This document shows, one piece after another, positions 45,526-53,047 of a stretch of 64,000 nt of DNA; positions within the stretch are counted from its first letter, which is position 1, and every line of letters starts with the position of its first letter. Both the position numbers and the translations under genes were made by a program. The stretch is from the NCBI RefSeq assembly GCF_000744255.1, contig NZ_JQLO01000001.1, positions 186,001-250,000 of the forward strand. Reading direction: 5' to 3'. Under the pieces are notes generated by a model. It saw nothing but the letters and a program-made list of their open reading frames with translations. It ran no database searches and was not told the origin of the DNA. Source of the DNA: Carnobacterium divergens DSM 20623 (GTDB lineage Bacteria > Bacillota > Bacilli > Lactobacillales > Carnobacteriaceae).

Positions 45526-46932
45526 ATGAAAACAAAAAAAAGTTTTAAAGAAGCATTAGGAATACTGGTTTTAATTTTACTGATTATTGGGGTAAGTGTC
45601 ATTAAGTTTGGCGTGGCACCTCAAACGCCTTTAATTATATCCATTGGATTATTAATCTTATGGGGGAGAATCAAGAAACATTCTTGGGATGATATCCACA
45701 AAGGAATTCAAGAAGGGATCTCCACTGGTCTTGTACCAATGATTATCTTTATCTTAATTGGAGCTTTGATCGGTGTTTGGATTGCTGCAGGAATTATTCC
45801 TTCAATGATGGTATTTGGGTTTAAAATTTTAAATCCAAGTATCTTTGTTCCATCGGTTTTTATTATTTGTGCCATTGTTGGAACGTCAATTGGGAGTGCT
45901 TTTACAACCGTATCAACCGTTGGAATTGCCTTACTGGGAATGGGAACAACAATGGGTTTTAATCCAGCCTTAGTAGCAGGAGCAATTGTTTCAGGAGCCG
46001 TATTTGGCGATAAAATGTCGCCTTTGTCAGACAGTACGAATTTATCAGCAGCTGTTTCAGGTGTGGATTTATTCCGTCACATTAAAAACCTAATGTGGAC
46101 AACAATTCCAGCATTGCTAATTGCCTTAGTTTTATTCTTTATATTAGGAAATGGTCAACAGCATGCGGATACAGCAGATATTACGAAACTTGTTCAAACT
46201 CTAAAAGAAAATTTTTCAGTTAATTTCTTTGCCTTAATTCCAATTCTTGTCATGTTCATTTGTTCGTGGCGAAAAATCCCAGCAATTCCAACACTACTTC
46301 TAAGCATCATTGTAGCCGTTGTAATGCTCTTTATTGAAAAACCAATGACCAAGTTTGGTGAATTATCGTCTATTTTACAAGATGGCTTTGTTTCTCAAAC
46401 GGGAGATGCTAGCATTGATGCTTTGCTAACACGTGGTGGGGTTCAAAGTATGATGTGGTCCATCTCTCTTATTATTTTAGCCTTAGCGTTAGGTGGACTT
46501 TTAGTGGAATTTAAAGTCATTGATTCAGTAATGAAACCTTTATCAACTTCATTAAATTCAACAGGTAAATTAATTCTAGCAACTGCACTTTCTTGTATTG
46601 GAGTGAATCTGTTAGTTGGAGAACAATACCTGTCGATTATCTTACCAGGTAAAGCCTTTAAAAAATCATTTGATGACGCAGGGTTGCACCCATTAGCGAT
46701 GTCGAGAGTGTTAGAAGATGCGGGAGCTGTCGTTAATTCACTTGTTCCGTGGAGTGTTAGTGGGGTATTTATTGCAGGTGCTTTGAGTATTCCAACCGTC
46801 GATTACTTGCCATTTGCATTTTTCTGCTTGCTTTGTCCAGTGATTACCGTTTTCTGTGGGTTCACAGGAATTGGCATTCAAAAACAAAAAGTGAAAAAAG
46901 CATCAATTGAAGAAACTGTTGTAAACCAATAA
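45526..46932 (+). CDS. NhaC-family Na+/H+ antiporter-like transporter (putative tyrosine transporter)
   Basis: A 468-residue membrane protein with about 11-12 helices. NhaC hallmarks are GTSIGSAFTTVSTVGIALLGMG and FGDKMSPLSDSTNLSAAVSG (about residues 157-176), plus GVNLLVGEQYLSIILPG and SRVLEDAGAVVNSLVPWS late in the protein. Classic NhaC exchanges Na+ for H+, but NhaC members behind tyrosine T-boxes have been predicted to move tyrosine, and the leader here supports amino-acid transport. RBS TAGGAG. Monocistronic with a strong terminator. Confidence 0.87.
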   Translation: MKTKKSFKEALGILVLILLIIGVSVIKFGVAPQTPLIISIGLLILWGRIKKHSWDDIHKGIQEGISTGLVPMIIFILIGALIGVWIAAGIIPSMMVFGFKILNPSIFVPSVFIICAIVGTSIGSAFTTVSTVGIALLGMGTTMGFNPALVAGAIVSGAVFGDKMSPLSDSTNLSAAVSGVDLFRHIKNLMWTTIPALLIALVLFFILGNGQQHADTADITKLVQTLKENFSVNFFALIPILVMFICSWRKIPAIPTLLLSIIVAVVMLFIEKPMTKFGELSSILQDGFVSQTGDASIDALLTRGGVQSMMWSISLIILALALGGLLVEFKVIDSVMKPLSTSLNSTGKLILATALSCIGVNLLVGEQYLSIILPGKAFKKSFDDAGLHPLAMSRVLEDAGAVVNSLVPWSVSGVFIAGALSIPTVDYLPFAFFCLLCPVITVFCGFTGIGIQKQKVKKASIEETVVNQ

Positions 46933-46941
46933 AAAAGTAGC

Positions 46942-46977
46942 AGTCGTCGTTTAGTTTCTAAACGACGACTTTTTTTG
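46942..46977 (+). terminator. Rho-independent terminator
   Basis: A perfect 13-bp stem AGTCGTCGTTTAG with its complement, 3-base loop and T-run after the NhaC-family gene. Confidence 0.92.
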
Positions 46978-47004
46978 AGAACAATAAAAACATTGTGATA
47001 TACT
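46975..47004 (+). promoter_or_regulatory. Promoter of the ferrochelatase gene
   Basis: TTGAGA (46975-46980), an 18-bp spacer and TGATATACT (extended -10, 46996-47004), 30 bp before the hemH start. Confidence 0.7.
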
Positions 47005-47034
47005 TAATAAAGTTAAAAGAAAAGGAGTGGGAAA

Positions 47035-48021
47035 ATGGAACAGCCTATCCGTAAAAAAGGAATTTTGATTGCCAATTTGGGGACACCTGATAAACCAGAA
47101 AAAAAAGAAGTACGTGCCTTTTTGAAACGTTTCTTAGGGGATTCTCGTGTCATTGACACGCCACGCTGGCTGTGGTTGCCGCTTTTACATGGTATTATTT
47201 TAAACACACGACCTAAAAAGTCGGCATTACTTTATAAAGAAATATGGCGAGAAGCAGGCTCTCCCTTACTTATTTACACCAAAGCTCAAGCAGAATTATT
47301 GCAAAATCTAGTACCCAATCAAGTTGTGCGTTTTGCTATGTCTTATAGCCATCCAGATATCCCAAGCGTTTTAGCCGAAATGGAAGCAGAAGGCGTAACC
47401 GATTTGACGGTTATTCCACTATACCCACAATACTCAACAACAACGACGGCTTCAATTTACGACTCGATTGCAAAGTACTATTTGAACAGTCAGAAAATCC
47501 CGACGCTTCATTTTGTAAGTGATTATAGCGATAATCCGCTGTATATTCAATTAGTAGCAAGCCAAATTAAAGAAGCTTTAAAAGAACACGAAATTGACCA
47601 ATTACTCTTTTCCTATCATGGCATCCCGGTTTCCTATGTAGAAAAAGGCGATGATTATCCGATTAAATGTCAACAGACCACTAAAGCTGTGATGCAGTTG
47701 GTGGGAGACATTCCTTATATTGAAACCTATCAATCGAAATTTGGTCCTTCCGAATGGCTAACGCCAGCAACTGATGCGACTTTAAAAGCATTGCCGAGTA
47801 AAGGGATTAAACGAGTAATGGTGATTACACCAGGCTTCGTTTCAGACTGTCTAGAGACAATTGAAGAAATAGAATCTGAAAATTATGGTTATTTTATGGA
47901 AAACGGAGGAATTGAGTTTCATTACATTCATCCTTTTAATGAAGACCCTAGATTTGCTGAATTAGTAAAAACCTTAGCAGTAGAGCAACAATCGAATGAG
48001 ATTGAAAAGGAAAGCTTGTAA
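47035..48021 (+). CDS. hemH: Ferrochelatase
   Basis: A 328-residue enzyme that inserts ferrous iron into a porphyrin (coproporphyrin III in many Gram-positives, otherwise protoporphyrin IX). Motifs: GILIANLGTPDKPE near the N-terminus, MSYSHPDIPSVL, LYPQYSTTTTASIYD and the catalytic His in LFSYHGIPVSYVEKGD (about residue 196). The C-terminal part has PGFVSDCLETIEEI with the conserved Glu. AAAGGAG precedes the start. No other haem synthesis gene is nearby. Possibly used with an externally supplied porphyrin (inference). Confidence 0.93.
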   Translation: MEQPIRKKGILIANLGTPDKPEKKEVRAFLKRFLGDSRVIDTPRWLWLPLLHGIILNTRPKKSALLYKEIWREAGSPLLIYTKAQAELLQNLVPNQVVRFAMSYSHPDIPSVLAEMEAEGVTDLTVIPLYPQYSTTTTASIYDSIAKYYLNSQKIPTLHFVSDYSDNPLYIQLVASQIKEALKEHEIDQLLFSYHGIPVSYVEKGDDYPIKCQQTTKAVMQLVGDIPYIETYQSKFGPSEWLTPATDATLKALPSKGIKRVMVITPGFVSDCLETIEEIESENYGYFMENGGIEFHYIHPFNEDPRFAELVKTLAVEQQSNEIEKESL

Positions 48022-48044
48022 TCACAATCGGAACATGGTATATT
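48016..48044 (+). promoter_or_regulatory. Promoter of the non-coding RNA
   Basis: TTGTAA (48016-48021, overlapping the hemH stop) and TATATT (48039-48044) with a 17-bp spacer. It points into a region with no protein gene. Confidence 0.65.
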
Positions 48045-48050
48045 ACTTAC

Positions 48051-48251
48051 ATGCGATGAGTTGACTCAATCAGATAACTTTTAGTTATTTCGCTGCGGCG
48101 ACTAGTGATTGAACAAAGGCAGGGCATATGTACTTCGAGTACAACTACAAGATGTAGATGTTTGGACCCCTCTGTTTTGTGGAATTCACGGGACCTATTT
48201 ATGCAAATAAATACTGTCGAAGAAGCACTGACTTTTGTCAGTGCTTTTTTT
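48051..48251 (+). ncRNA. Independent non-coding RNA, about 200 nt (6S-like candidate)
   Basis: The segment has its own promoter, no plausible plus-strand ORF and a clean terminator (AAGCACTGAC / GTCAGTGCTT at 48224-48246 with seven T). Possible helices are CAATCA/TGATTG (48069 and 48105), a GATAAC hairpin, GTACTTCGAGTAC, CTACA-AGA-TGTAG and a long pairing of ACAAA..CAGGG with CCC..CTGTTTTGT. Base composition is richer in GC than neighbouring gaps. Size, isolated promoter and rod-like folding suggest a 6S-type RNA, but I cannot confirm family motifs. It is not SRP RNA, tmRNA or RNase P RNA by sequence. Confidence 0.65.
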
Positions 48252-48300
48252 ATGTCATCATTTAAGTAAAAAATAAAACAAAAAAGCATTGAAAAATTTT

Positions 48301-48618
48301 TCAATGCTTTCCTATTTTTTCTTGGCGAATCAATTCTAGTAAACCTGGGAATTTGTTGTTTAATTCTGCTTTTTGAACAGAATAATAATGAGCAGTTCCA
48401 GATTTTTCACAATGAATCAAGCCAGCTTCTCTTAAAATTTTAATATGATGTGACAACGTTGATTTTGCAATTGGATAATCTTCTTTTTTCAAACCCTTTC
48501 CATCTGTATCTAACAGGCACATCACAATATTTAATCGAAGGGGATCACCCAAAGCTTGAAAAATATGAAGTAAGTCCGACTCTTTAGTGGGTTCAATAGC
48601 TGTAGGTTGATTTTTCAT
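48301..48618 (-). CDS. ArsR-family transcriptional regulator
   Basis: A 105-residue winged-helix protein with FQALGDPLRLNIVMCLL at residues 20-36 and a recognition helix in AKSTLSHHIKILREAGLIHCEKSG (about 52-75). The Cys pair of metal-sensing ArsR/SmtB proteins is absent, so it is probably not a metalloid sensor. It is divergent from the monooxygenase-nitroreductase pair, which it most likely represses. Confidence 0.85.
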   Translation of the reverse strand: MKNQPTAIEPTKESDLLHIFQALGDPLRLNIVMCLLDTDGKGLKKEDYPIAKSTLSHHIKILREAGLIHCEKSGTAHYYSVQKAELNNKFPGLLELIRQEKIGKH

Positions 48619-48718
48619 ATAGTCACTTTATCATATTTTAGGAAAAAGTGATAGTAAATTTCATTCTTTAAAATTAGTCACTTGCAAATGAATAGTAAAC
48701 TATGATATGATGCTTTTA

Positions 48719-48736
48719 GTTCGAAAAAAATCGAAC
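48719..48736. promoter_or_regulatory. Candidate ArsR operator
   Basis: GTTCGA-AAAAAA-TCGAAC is an inverted repeat in the divergent region. AGTCACTT-type repeats at 48621 and 48675 are a second candidate motif closer to the arsR start. Confidence 0.5.
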
Positions 48737-48762
48737 AATATAAACGAGGGAGTAATGTGAGA

Positions 48763-49056
48763 ATGATTCATATCCAAGCAAAGATGTCTCTAAAACCAGA
48801 AGCAAAAGCTGAATTCTTAAAAGAGATTAAGTTGTTAGTGAATGCTTCAAAAAAAGAAGCAGGAAACCATCAATATGAGCTAGTTGCAGTTGTAGGTGAA
48901 GAAAATGAATTTAAGATGTTAGAAACTTGGGAAGATCAAGCTGCAATTGAGGCACACAACCAAAGTGAACATTTTAAAACATTTCAACAACAAGCAGCAA
49001 GCTGGTTAGCTGCTCCTTTAAGCATTACATTACTAACTGAATTAAAACCAAACTGA
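48763..49056 (+). CDS. ABM-domain monooxygenase (putative quinol monooxygenase)
   Basis: A 97-residue ferredoxin-like protein: MIHIQAKMSLKPEAKAEFL, NHQYELVAVVGEENEFKMLETWEDQAAIEAHNQSEHF. This is the antibiotic biosynthesis monooxygenase pattern, as in YgiN. GAGGGAG 10 bases upstream sets the ATG at 48763 rather than the GTG at 48757. It lies 15 bases before the nitroreductase gene, and both probably act in quinone or electrophile detoxification under the divergent ArsR regulator. Confidence 0.8.
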   Translation: MIHIQAKMSLKPEAKAEFLKEIKLLVNASKKEAGNHQYELVAVVGEENEFKMLETWEDQAAIEAHNQSEHFKTFQQQAASWLAAPLSITLLTELKPN

Positions 49057-49071
49057 AAGAAGGAATAAATT

Positions 49072-49710
49072 GTGTCAGAAAAAATGTTAACGAACGATTT
49101 TAATACTATTTTAGCGGGTCGCCGTTCAATCCGAAATTACGATCCTGCTGTTAAAATATCAAAAGAAGAAATGAATGCAATCTTAACAGAAGCAACTTTA
49201 GCACCCTCATCAGTGAATATGCAACCATGGCGCTTTGTAGTTGTAGAAAGTGACGAAGGAAAAGAAACGTTAAAACCAATTATCCGTTTTAATACGCTAC
49301 AAAACGATACATCAGCAGCGATGATTTTAATTTTTGGCGATCGTGATTGTTTTGATTTTGGTGAAGAAATTTACGGCACCGCAGTTGAACGTGGTTTAAT
49401 GCCCCAAGAAGTAAAAGACCGTCAAATTGCAGCGTTAACGAATCACTACAATACCATTTCAGATGATAAATTAAAAGAAATTTTATTAGTGGATGGCGGA
49501 ATTGTCGCAATGCAGTTAATGCTCGTTGCCCGCAAATATGGGTACGATACAAATCCAATCGGTGGCTTTGAAGAAGATCAGTTAGCTGAAGCTTTTGGAT
49601 TAGATGCAAATCGTTATGTACCGGTGATGGTATTGTCAATAGGAAAAGCGAATGAAGAAGGTTATGCTTCTGTTCGTTTGCCAATCGAAAAAATTACTGA
49701 ATGGAAATAA
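49072..49710 (+). CDS. Nitroreductase family protein
   Basis: A 212-residue FMN-dependent NAD(P)H oxidoreductase: RRSIRNYDPAVKISKEEMNAIL at the N-terminus (FMN phosphate-binding Arg-Ser-x-Arg), APSSVNMQPWRFVVVES, and the late GGFEEDQLAEAFGLDANRYVPVMVLSIG. GTG start, 8 bases after AAGGA. In an operon with the upstream ABM monooxygenase. Probably reduces quinones or nitroaromatics; the natural substrate is unknown. Confidence 0.88.
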   Translation: MSEKMLTNDFNTILAGRRSIRNYDPAVKISKEEMNAILTEATLAPSSVNMQPWRFVVVESDEGKETLKPIIRFNTLQNDTSAAMILIFGDRDCFDFGEEIYGTAVERGLMPQEVKDRQIAALTNHYNTISDDKLKEILLVDGGIVAMQLMLVARKYGYDTNPIGGFEEDQLAEAFGLDANRYVPVMVLSIGKANEEGYASVRLPIEKITEWK

Positions 49711-49731
49711 AAAAAAGCTAAAAAGATTGAT

Positions 49732-49758
49732 AAAAAACTCCTTTATGGAGTTTTTTTC
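49732..49758 (+). terminator. Rho-independent terminator
   Basis: AAAAACTCC/GGAGTTTTT stem with a 5-base loop and T-run after the nitroreductase gene. Confidence 0.85.
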
Positions 49759-49814
49759 ATAGGTAAAAATGTGTTAAGATAGAAAGCGAAACGATGAGAT
49801 TATTGGAGGAAATT

Positions 49815-50141
49815 ATGAATAAAAGTTGGCTATTAGTAATTTTAGGAGCAATTTTAGAAATTGGCTGGGTAACAGGCTTGGCACATGCCACTAGCTTAGG
49901 GGAATGGGCAATTACGATTATTAGTGTCATTTTAAGCTACGGATTATTTACGATGGCTGCAAAAGAGTTGCCAATGGGGACTTTATATGCAGTTTATACA
50001 GGTCTTGGGACGGTAGGTACGATTTTAACTGGAATTTGGCTATTCGATGAAGCAATTTATCCTTTAAAAGCTTTTTTAATGATTTCACTATTGGTAGGAA
50101 TTGTTGGGTTGAAAATGGTTGAAACAAAAAAAGAGGTATAA
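49815..50141 (+). CDS. ykkC: SMR family exporter subunit, YkkC-like
   Basis: A 108-residue small multidrug resistance protein with four helices. The conserved membrane Glu is in WLLVILGAILEIGWVTGL (about residue 14). GTLYAVYTGLGTVGTIL is typical of helix 3. It is closest by recall to Bacillus YkkC, the partner of YkkD in a heterodimeric guanidinium exporter. The ATG at 49815 follows TTGGAGG. The next gene overlaps its operon closely (13 bases apart). Confidence 0.82.
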   Translation: MNKSWLLVILGAILEIGWVTGLAHATSLGEWAITIISVILSYGLFTMAAKELPMGTLYAVYTGLGTVGTILTGIWLFDEAIYPLKAFLMISLLVGIVGLKMVETKKEV

Positions 50142-50154
50142 GGAGTGGTTACAA

Positions 50155-50466
50155 TTGGATTGGTTGGCATTATTTGTTGCGGGACTAATTGAAATTATTG
50201 GAGTGATAAATTTAAAAAGATTAGCCATTGGTAAAAAAGACGCTATTTTCTTTGCGGTTTTGTTAATGGGGATTAGTTTAATGCTGTTGTCCTATGCGCT
50301 TCAAACGATTCCAATGGGAACAGGTTATGGAATTTGGACTGGAATCGGAACGGTGGGAACCACGATTGTTGGAATTTTATTTTACCGTGATTCGAAAAGT
50401 GTTTTACGCTTATTTTTTATTGGGATTATTTTAGTTTCAACGATTGGTTTAAAATTAATTAGTTGA
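50155..50466 (+). CDS. ykkD: SMR family exporter subunit, YkkD-like
   Basis: A 103-residue SMR protein starting at TTG, 9 bases after AAGGAG, near the end of ykkC. It has LFVAGLIEIIGV (membrane Glu about residue 11), LSYALQTIPMGTGYGIWTGIGTVGTTIVGILFYRDS and a GLKLIS ending, which match YkkD. Together with YkkC it should form an antiparallel heterodimer exporting guanidinium or cationic compounds. A guanidine-I riboswitch, common before ykkC, is not present upstream. Confidence 0.82.
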   Translation: MDWLALFVAGLIEIIGVINLKRLAIGKKDAIFFAVLLMGISLMLLSYALQTIPMGTGYGIWTGIGTVGTTIVGILFYRDSKSVLRLFFIGIILVSTIGLKLIS

Positions 50467-51054
50467 TAGAAAAAGATTTACTGTCATTGTAGAAAATCAA
50501 AAAGTTATTAGAAAAATGGGAATAAATTAAATTTAAATCCATATTTTACAGTTAAACCAAATAAAAAAGCTAGAAGTACTGTTTTAAAACAGTATTTCTA
50601 GCTTTTTTATTTTATTTAATTCCTCTAAATTAAACAATTAAATAAAATACGTTAAATAAAAAACTAACGAATCATGTCAAAACTAACGAAATAAACAGTA
50701 TTATATTTAAAATTTATAGAATTTAAATATATAACAAAATTACTTTTCTGTGTCATATAATACACTAAGAAAGAAGCTCTCAAAAAGAAATGTTTAAATG
50801 AAGAGAGAAAAGATTATTTAAAAATACAGATAAACCACTGAGTAGAAAGTGATGTTGCTTGTCTTATTTTAAGTTTAATTTTTCAAAAAAATTGTTGGAA
50901 AATCTTACTTTTGATAGTGGGAATATGGAACTATACCAAAGAAAATTAAAACAAAATGTTTGAATTTTAAATGGATTCTATAGTTAAAAAAAAGATAACT
51001 ATTCTTTTAGAAAAAAGTCTTTTCTTTTCTTAAAAATATAACAGATGTGATAAA
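50467..51054. other. 588-bp intergenic region before the rgg-like gene
   Basis: Contains a strong terminator at about 50561-50606 (AAAAAGCTAGAA and complement around CAGTA) for the ykkCD operon. The rest is AT-rich. A TATAAT at 50756-50761 is surrounded by GTGT...ACAC. An inverted repeat ATAGTTA (50980-50986) and TAACTAT (50996-51002) with a 9-base spacer lies 50 bp before the rgg-like start and may be its binding site. No convincing short hydrophobic pheromone ORF was found. Confidence 0.6.
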
Positions 51055-51900
51055 ATGTCGTATGGGAAAATAGTTTCAAAGCTTCGAAAAAATAAAAATT
51101 ATTCTTTAGAAAACGCATGTAGGAATACAATGACAAAATCTTTTTTATCAAAATATGAACGAGAAAAAGTAAATATTTCAGTGACAAAATTTTTTAAATT
51201 ATTGGACAATTTAAATGTTGAATACGACGAGATTGATTATATAAAAAATGGGTACCGAGTGTCTTCAAAAAGAAGAGTAGAGGAACGAATTATAACGGCT
51301 TTTCAAAAAATTGATTTAGAAGAGTTAGAAAAATTAAATCGTGAACTCATACAAGAGCTAGAAACGACTGAAGATATTTTCTTTTTACACAATCATTTAC
51401 TTGTTTATTCTCTAATTTGCCGAGTGAAAAATGAAAAAATTGATGAAGAAAAAGTGTTGCCAATCAAATATTATCTCTTCAATACTCAATATTGGGGTTA
51501 TTATGAACTGCGTTTATTTACCAATATGATGTTTATTTATGACTTAGAAACACTAGAATTTTTAATTGAAAAAGCCTTAAAAGAAGTTTATCTGTATCGC
51601 GATTTAAATGCAAATCAAGACGACTTAGCGCGAATGCTAATTAATATGGTATTGTGTTGTTTTGATCAACATAATAATAGAAAAGCACAGAAGTACTTAA
51701 AGACGATTGAATCAATTGGAGTAAAAGAAACTGCCTTTTTTGAAAAGGTAACGATTGAATTTTTAAACGGAATTCTCTTAATTAAAAATGGCCATAAAAC
51801 TTCTGGAGAAGAAAAATGTTTATTTTCACTTGAAGTATTTAAACGACTCGGGATGAAAGAATATGCTAGCTATTATAAAAATTATTTAGAACAAGTCTAG
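51055..51900 (+). CDS. Rgg/GadR/MutR-family transcriptional regulator
   Basis: A 281-residue protein with an N-terminal HTH (GKIVSKLRKNKNYSLENACRNTMTKSFLSKYEREKVNISVTKFFKLLDNLNV), the Rgg signature around FLSKYEREKVNI (residues 30-41), then an all-helical TPR-like C-terminal domain (about 70-281), as in RRNPP sensors. Rgg proteins bind short peptides or act without them. No clear RBS precedes the ATG, so initiation may be weak or the leader short. Target unknown; it sits alone between ykkCD and a convergent MBL gene. Confidence 0.82.
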   Translation: MSYGKIVSKLRKNKNYSLENACRNTMTKSFLSKYEREKVNISVTKFFKLLDNLNVEYDEIDYIKNGYRVSSKRRVEERIITAFQKIDLEELEKLNRELIQELETTEDIFFLHNHLLVYSLICRVKNEKIDEEKVLPIKYYLFNTQYWGYYELRLFTNMMFIYDLETLEFLIEKALKEVYLYRDLNANQDDLARMLINMVLCCFDQHNNRKAQKYLKTIESIGVKETAFFEKVTIEFLNGILLIKNGHKTSGEEKCLFSLEVFKRLGMKEYASYYKNYLEQV

Positions 51901-51901
51901 T

Positions 51902-51936
51902 AAAAAAGCTTCCTTAAATTTAAGGAAGCTTTTTTT
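51902..51936. terminator. Bidirectional terminator
   Basis: A near-perfect palindrome around AAAAAAGCTTCCTTAAATTT followed by a T-run, shared by the convergent Rgg-like and MBL genes. Confidence 0.9.
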
Positions 51937-52556
51937 TAATTAAAGTATGGATTGGTTTTTTGTTCCTGTGCAATAGTGGTTTCATCACCGTGTCCAGGAT
52001 AAACAACTGTTTCTGGTGGCAATGAGAATAATTCAGTTTTAATGGCTGTAAGCAGTTGATCTAAGTTACCTGTTGGCAAATCTGGTCGTCCGACACTGCC
52101 TTTAAATAGAGCATCTCCAGCAATTACGAAATCATTAAATATAAAACTCACACTGCCAAATGAATGTCCAGGTGTTGGTACAACTGTAAAATGAAGTTTT
52201 CCAAAATGATACTCTTGATACAGTGTAAACTCAAATTCTGCAGGTCTAGCAGTAACAGGAATAGTTGTAAATTGTGCAGATAAGTTCATTTCAGGATCAT
52301 TCAACCAATCTTGTTCCAATTCATGAACATAAACAGGGATTGAAAAAGCGTCGCGTACTTGATCGACGGCACCAATATGATCATGGTGAGTGTGAGTCAA
52401 TAAAATGGCTTGAGGAATTACATTTAGTTTATGAATGGTATCAATGATTCTTTCTGCGTCAGAACCAGGATCGATAATTAAAGCATCTGTGCCATCCGCT
52501 ATAATATAGCAATTCTCTTGTAAGGAACCGTTAGGTATTTTTTCGATATGAATCAT
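51936..52556 (-). CDS. MBL-fold metallo-hydrolase (glyoxalase II/YqgX-like)
   Basis: A 206-residue metallo-beta-lactamase fold hydrolase with THTHHDHIG at about residues 55-63, PGHSFGSVSF, a bridging Asp in IAGDALFKGSVGRPD and a final VYPGHGDETT. The pattern is that of short bacterial glyoxalase II-like/YqgX proteins that hydrolyse thioesters such as S-lactoyl-thiols. AGGAGTG precedes the ATG. Substrate not proven. Confidence 0.87.
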   Translation of the reverse strand: MIHIEKIPNGSLQENCYIIADGTDALIIDPGSDAERIIDTIHKLNVIPQAILLTHTHHDHIGAVDQVRDAFSIPVYVHELEQDWLNDPEMNLSAQFTTIPVTARPAEFEFTLYQEYHFGKLHFTVVPTPGHSFGSVSFIFNDFVIAGDALFKGSVGRPDLPTGNLDQLLTAIKTELFSLPPETVVYPGHGDETTIAQEQKTNPYFN

Positions 52557-52628
52557 TTAGTATCACTCCTAAAAAAAGTCTTGATTCGATTATAACGGAA
52601 AAAGGAGTGAGAAGAAAGAATTGAAACT

Positions 52629-52660
52629 AAAAAGCCGCTAAAAAAGTTGCATCTTTAGCG
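52629..52660 (-). terminator. Terminator of the YiaAB-like gene
   Basis: On the minus strand, CGCTAAA/TTTAGCG with a 10-base loop is followed by GGCTTTTTAG, downstream of the YiaAB-like gene. Confidence 0.65.
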
Positions 52661-52675
52661 ACAGTTTTCATACTA

Positions 52676-52930
52676 TTAATGAGCATCTTCATCTACAGCT
52701 TTAAACATTTGTTTATAACGTTCTTCATCTTCTTGATTATCACGAACAACTTTTGCTACAGTGAAAGAAGAAGAAATGATTCCAACAGTTCCCATTAAGT
52801 AATAGCCTTTTACCATCAATGGTTCTTTTAACGTGTAAAGACCAATTGTGATTAAGACAATAAAGAAAATAAAGGATCCCCATGCCAATAAAGTAAAAGC
52901 TGGTGTATTGCGGTATGTTTTCTTTTTCAT
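52676..52930 (-). CDS. YiaA/YiaB-like two-helix membrane protein
   Basis: An 84-residue protein with two transmembrane segments (about 10-32 and 42-62): NTPAFTLLAWGSFIFFIVLI and GYYLMGTVGIISSSFTVAKVVRDN, the YiaAB domain pattern. Function unknown. An upstream in-frame ATG (52948) is less likely since AGGGGGTG lies directly before the ATG at 52930. Confidence 0.75.
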   Translation of the reverse strand: MKKKTYRNTPAFTLLAWGSFIFFIVLITIGLYTLKEPLMVKGYYLMGTVGIISSSFTVAKVVRDNQEDEERYKQMFKAVDEDAH

Positions 52931-53005
52931 TTTGCACCCCCTAATCATTAAGTATACTAGATTTCGATAACAACTGCTATCTAAAAAAATGTTTTTAAAA
53001 TTCCT

Positions 53006-53039
53006 AAAAAAAATCCAATTAAGAAAAATCTTAATTGGA
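53006..53039 (-). terminator. Terminator of mvaS
   Basis: On the minus strand, a perfect 11-bp TCCAATTAAGA stem, 4-base loop and eight-T run just after the mvaS stop codon. Confidence 0.85.
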
Positions 53040-53047
53040 CTTTTTAC

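Noticed and set aside
48047-48304. 85-residue ORF on the minus strand
   Set aside because: It lies opposite the non-coding RNA candidate, has no RBS and low-complexity Ser/Phe composition; the plus-strand promoter and terminator fit an RNA gene better.
50999-51187. Hydrophobic 62-residue minus-strand ORF overlapping the Rgg-type gene, as a pheromone precursor
   Set aside because: It is antisense to the conserved HTH region, has no RBS, and its composition follows from the A-rich coding strand.
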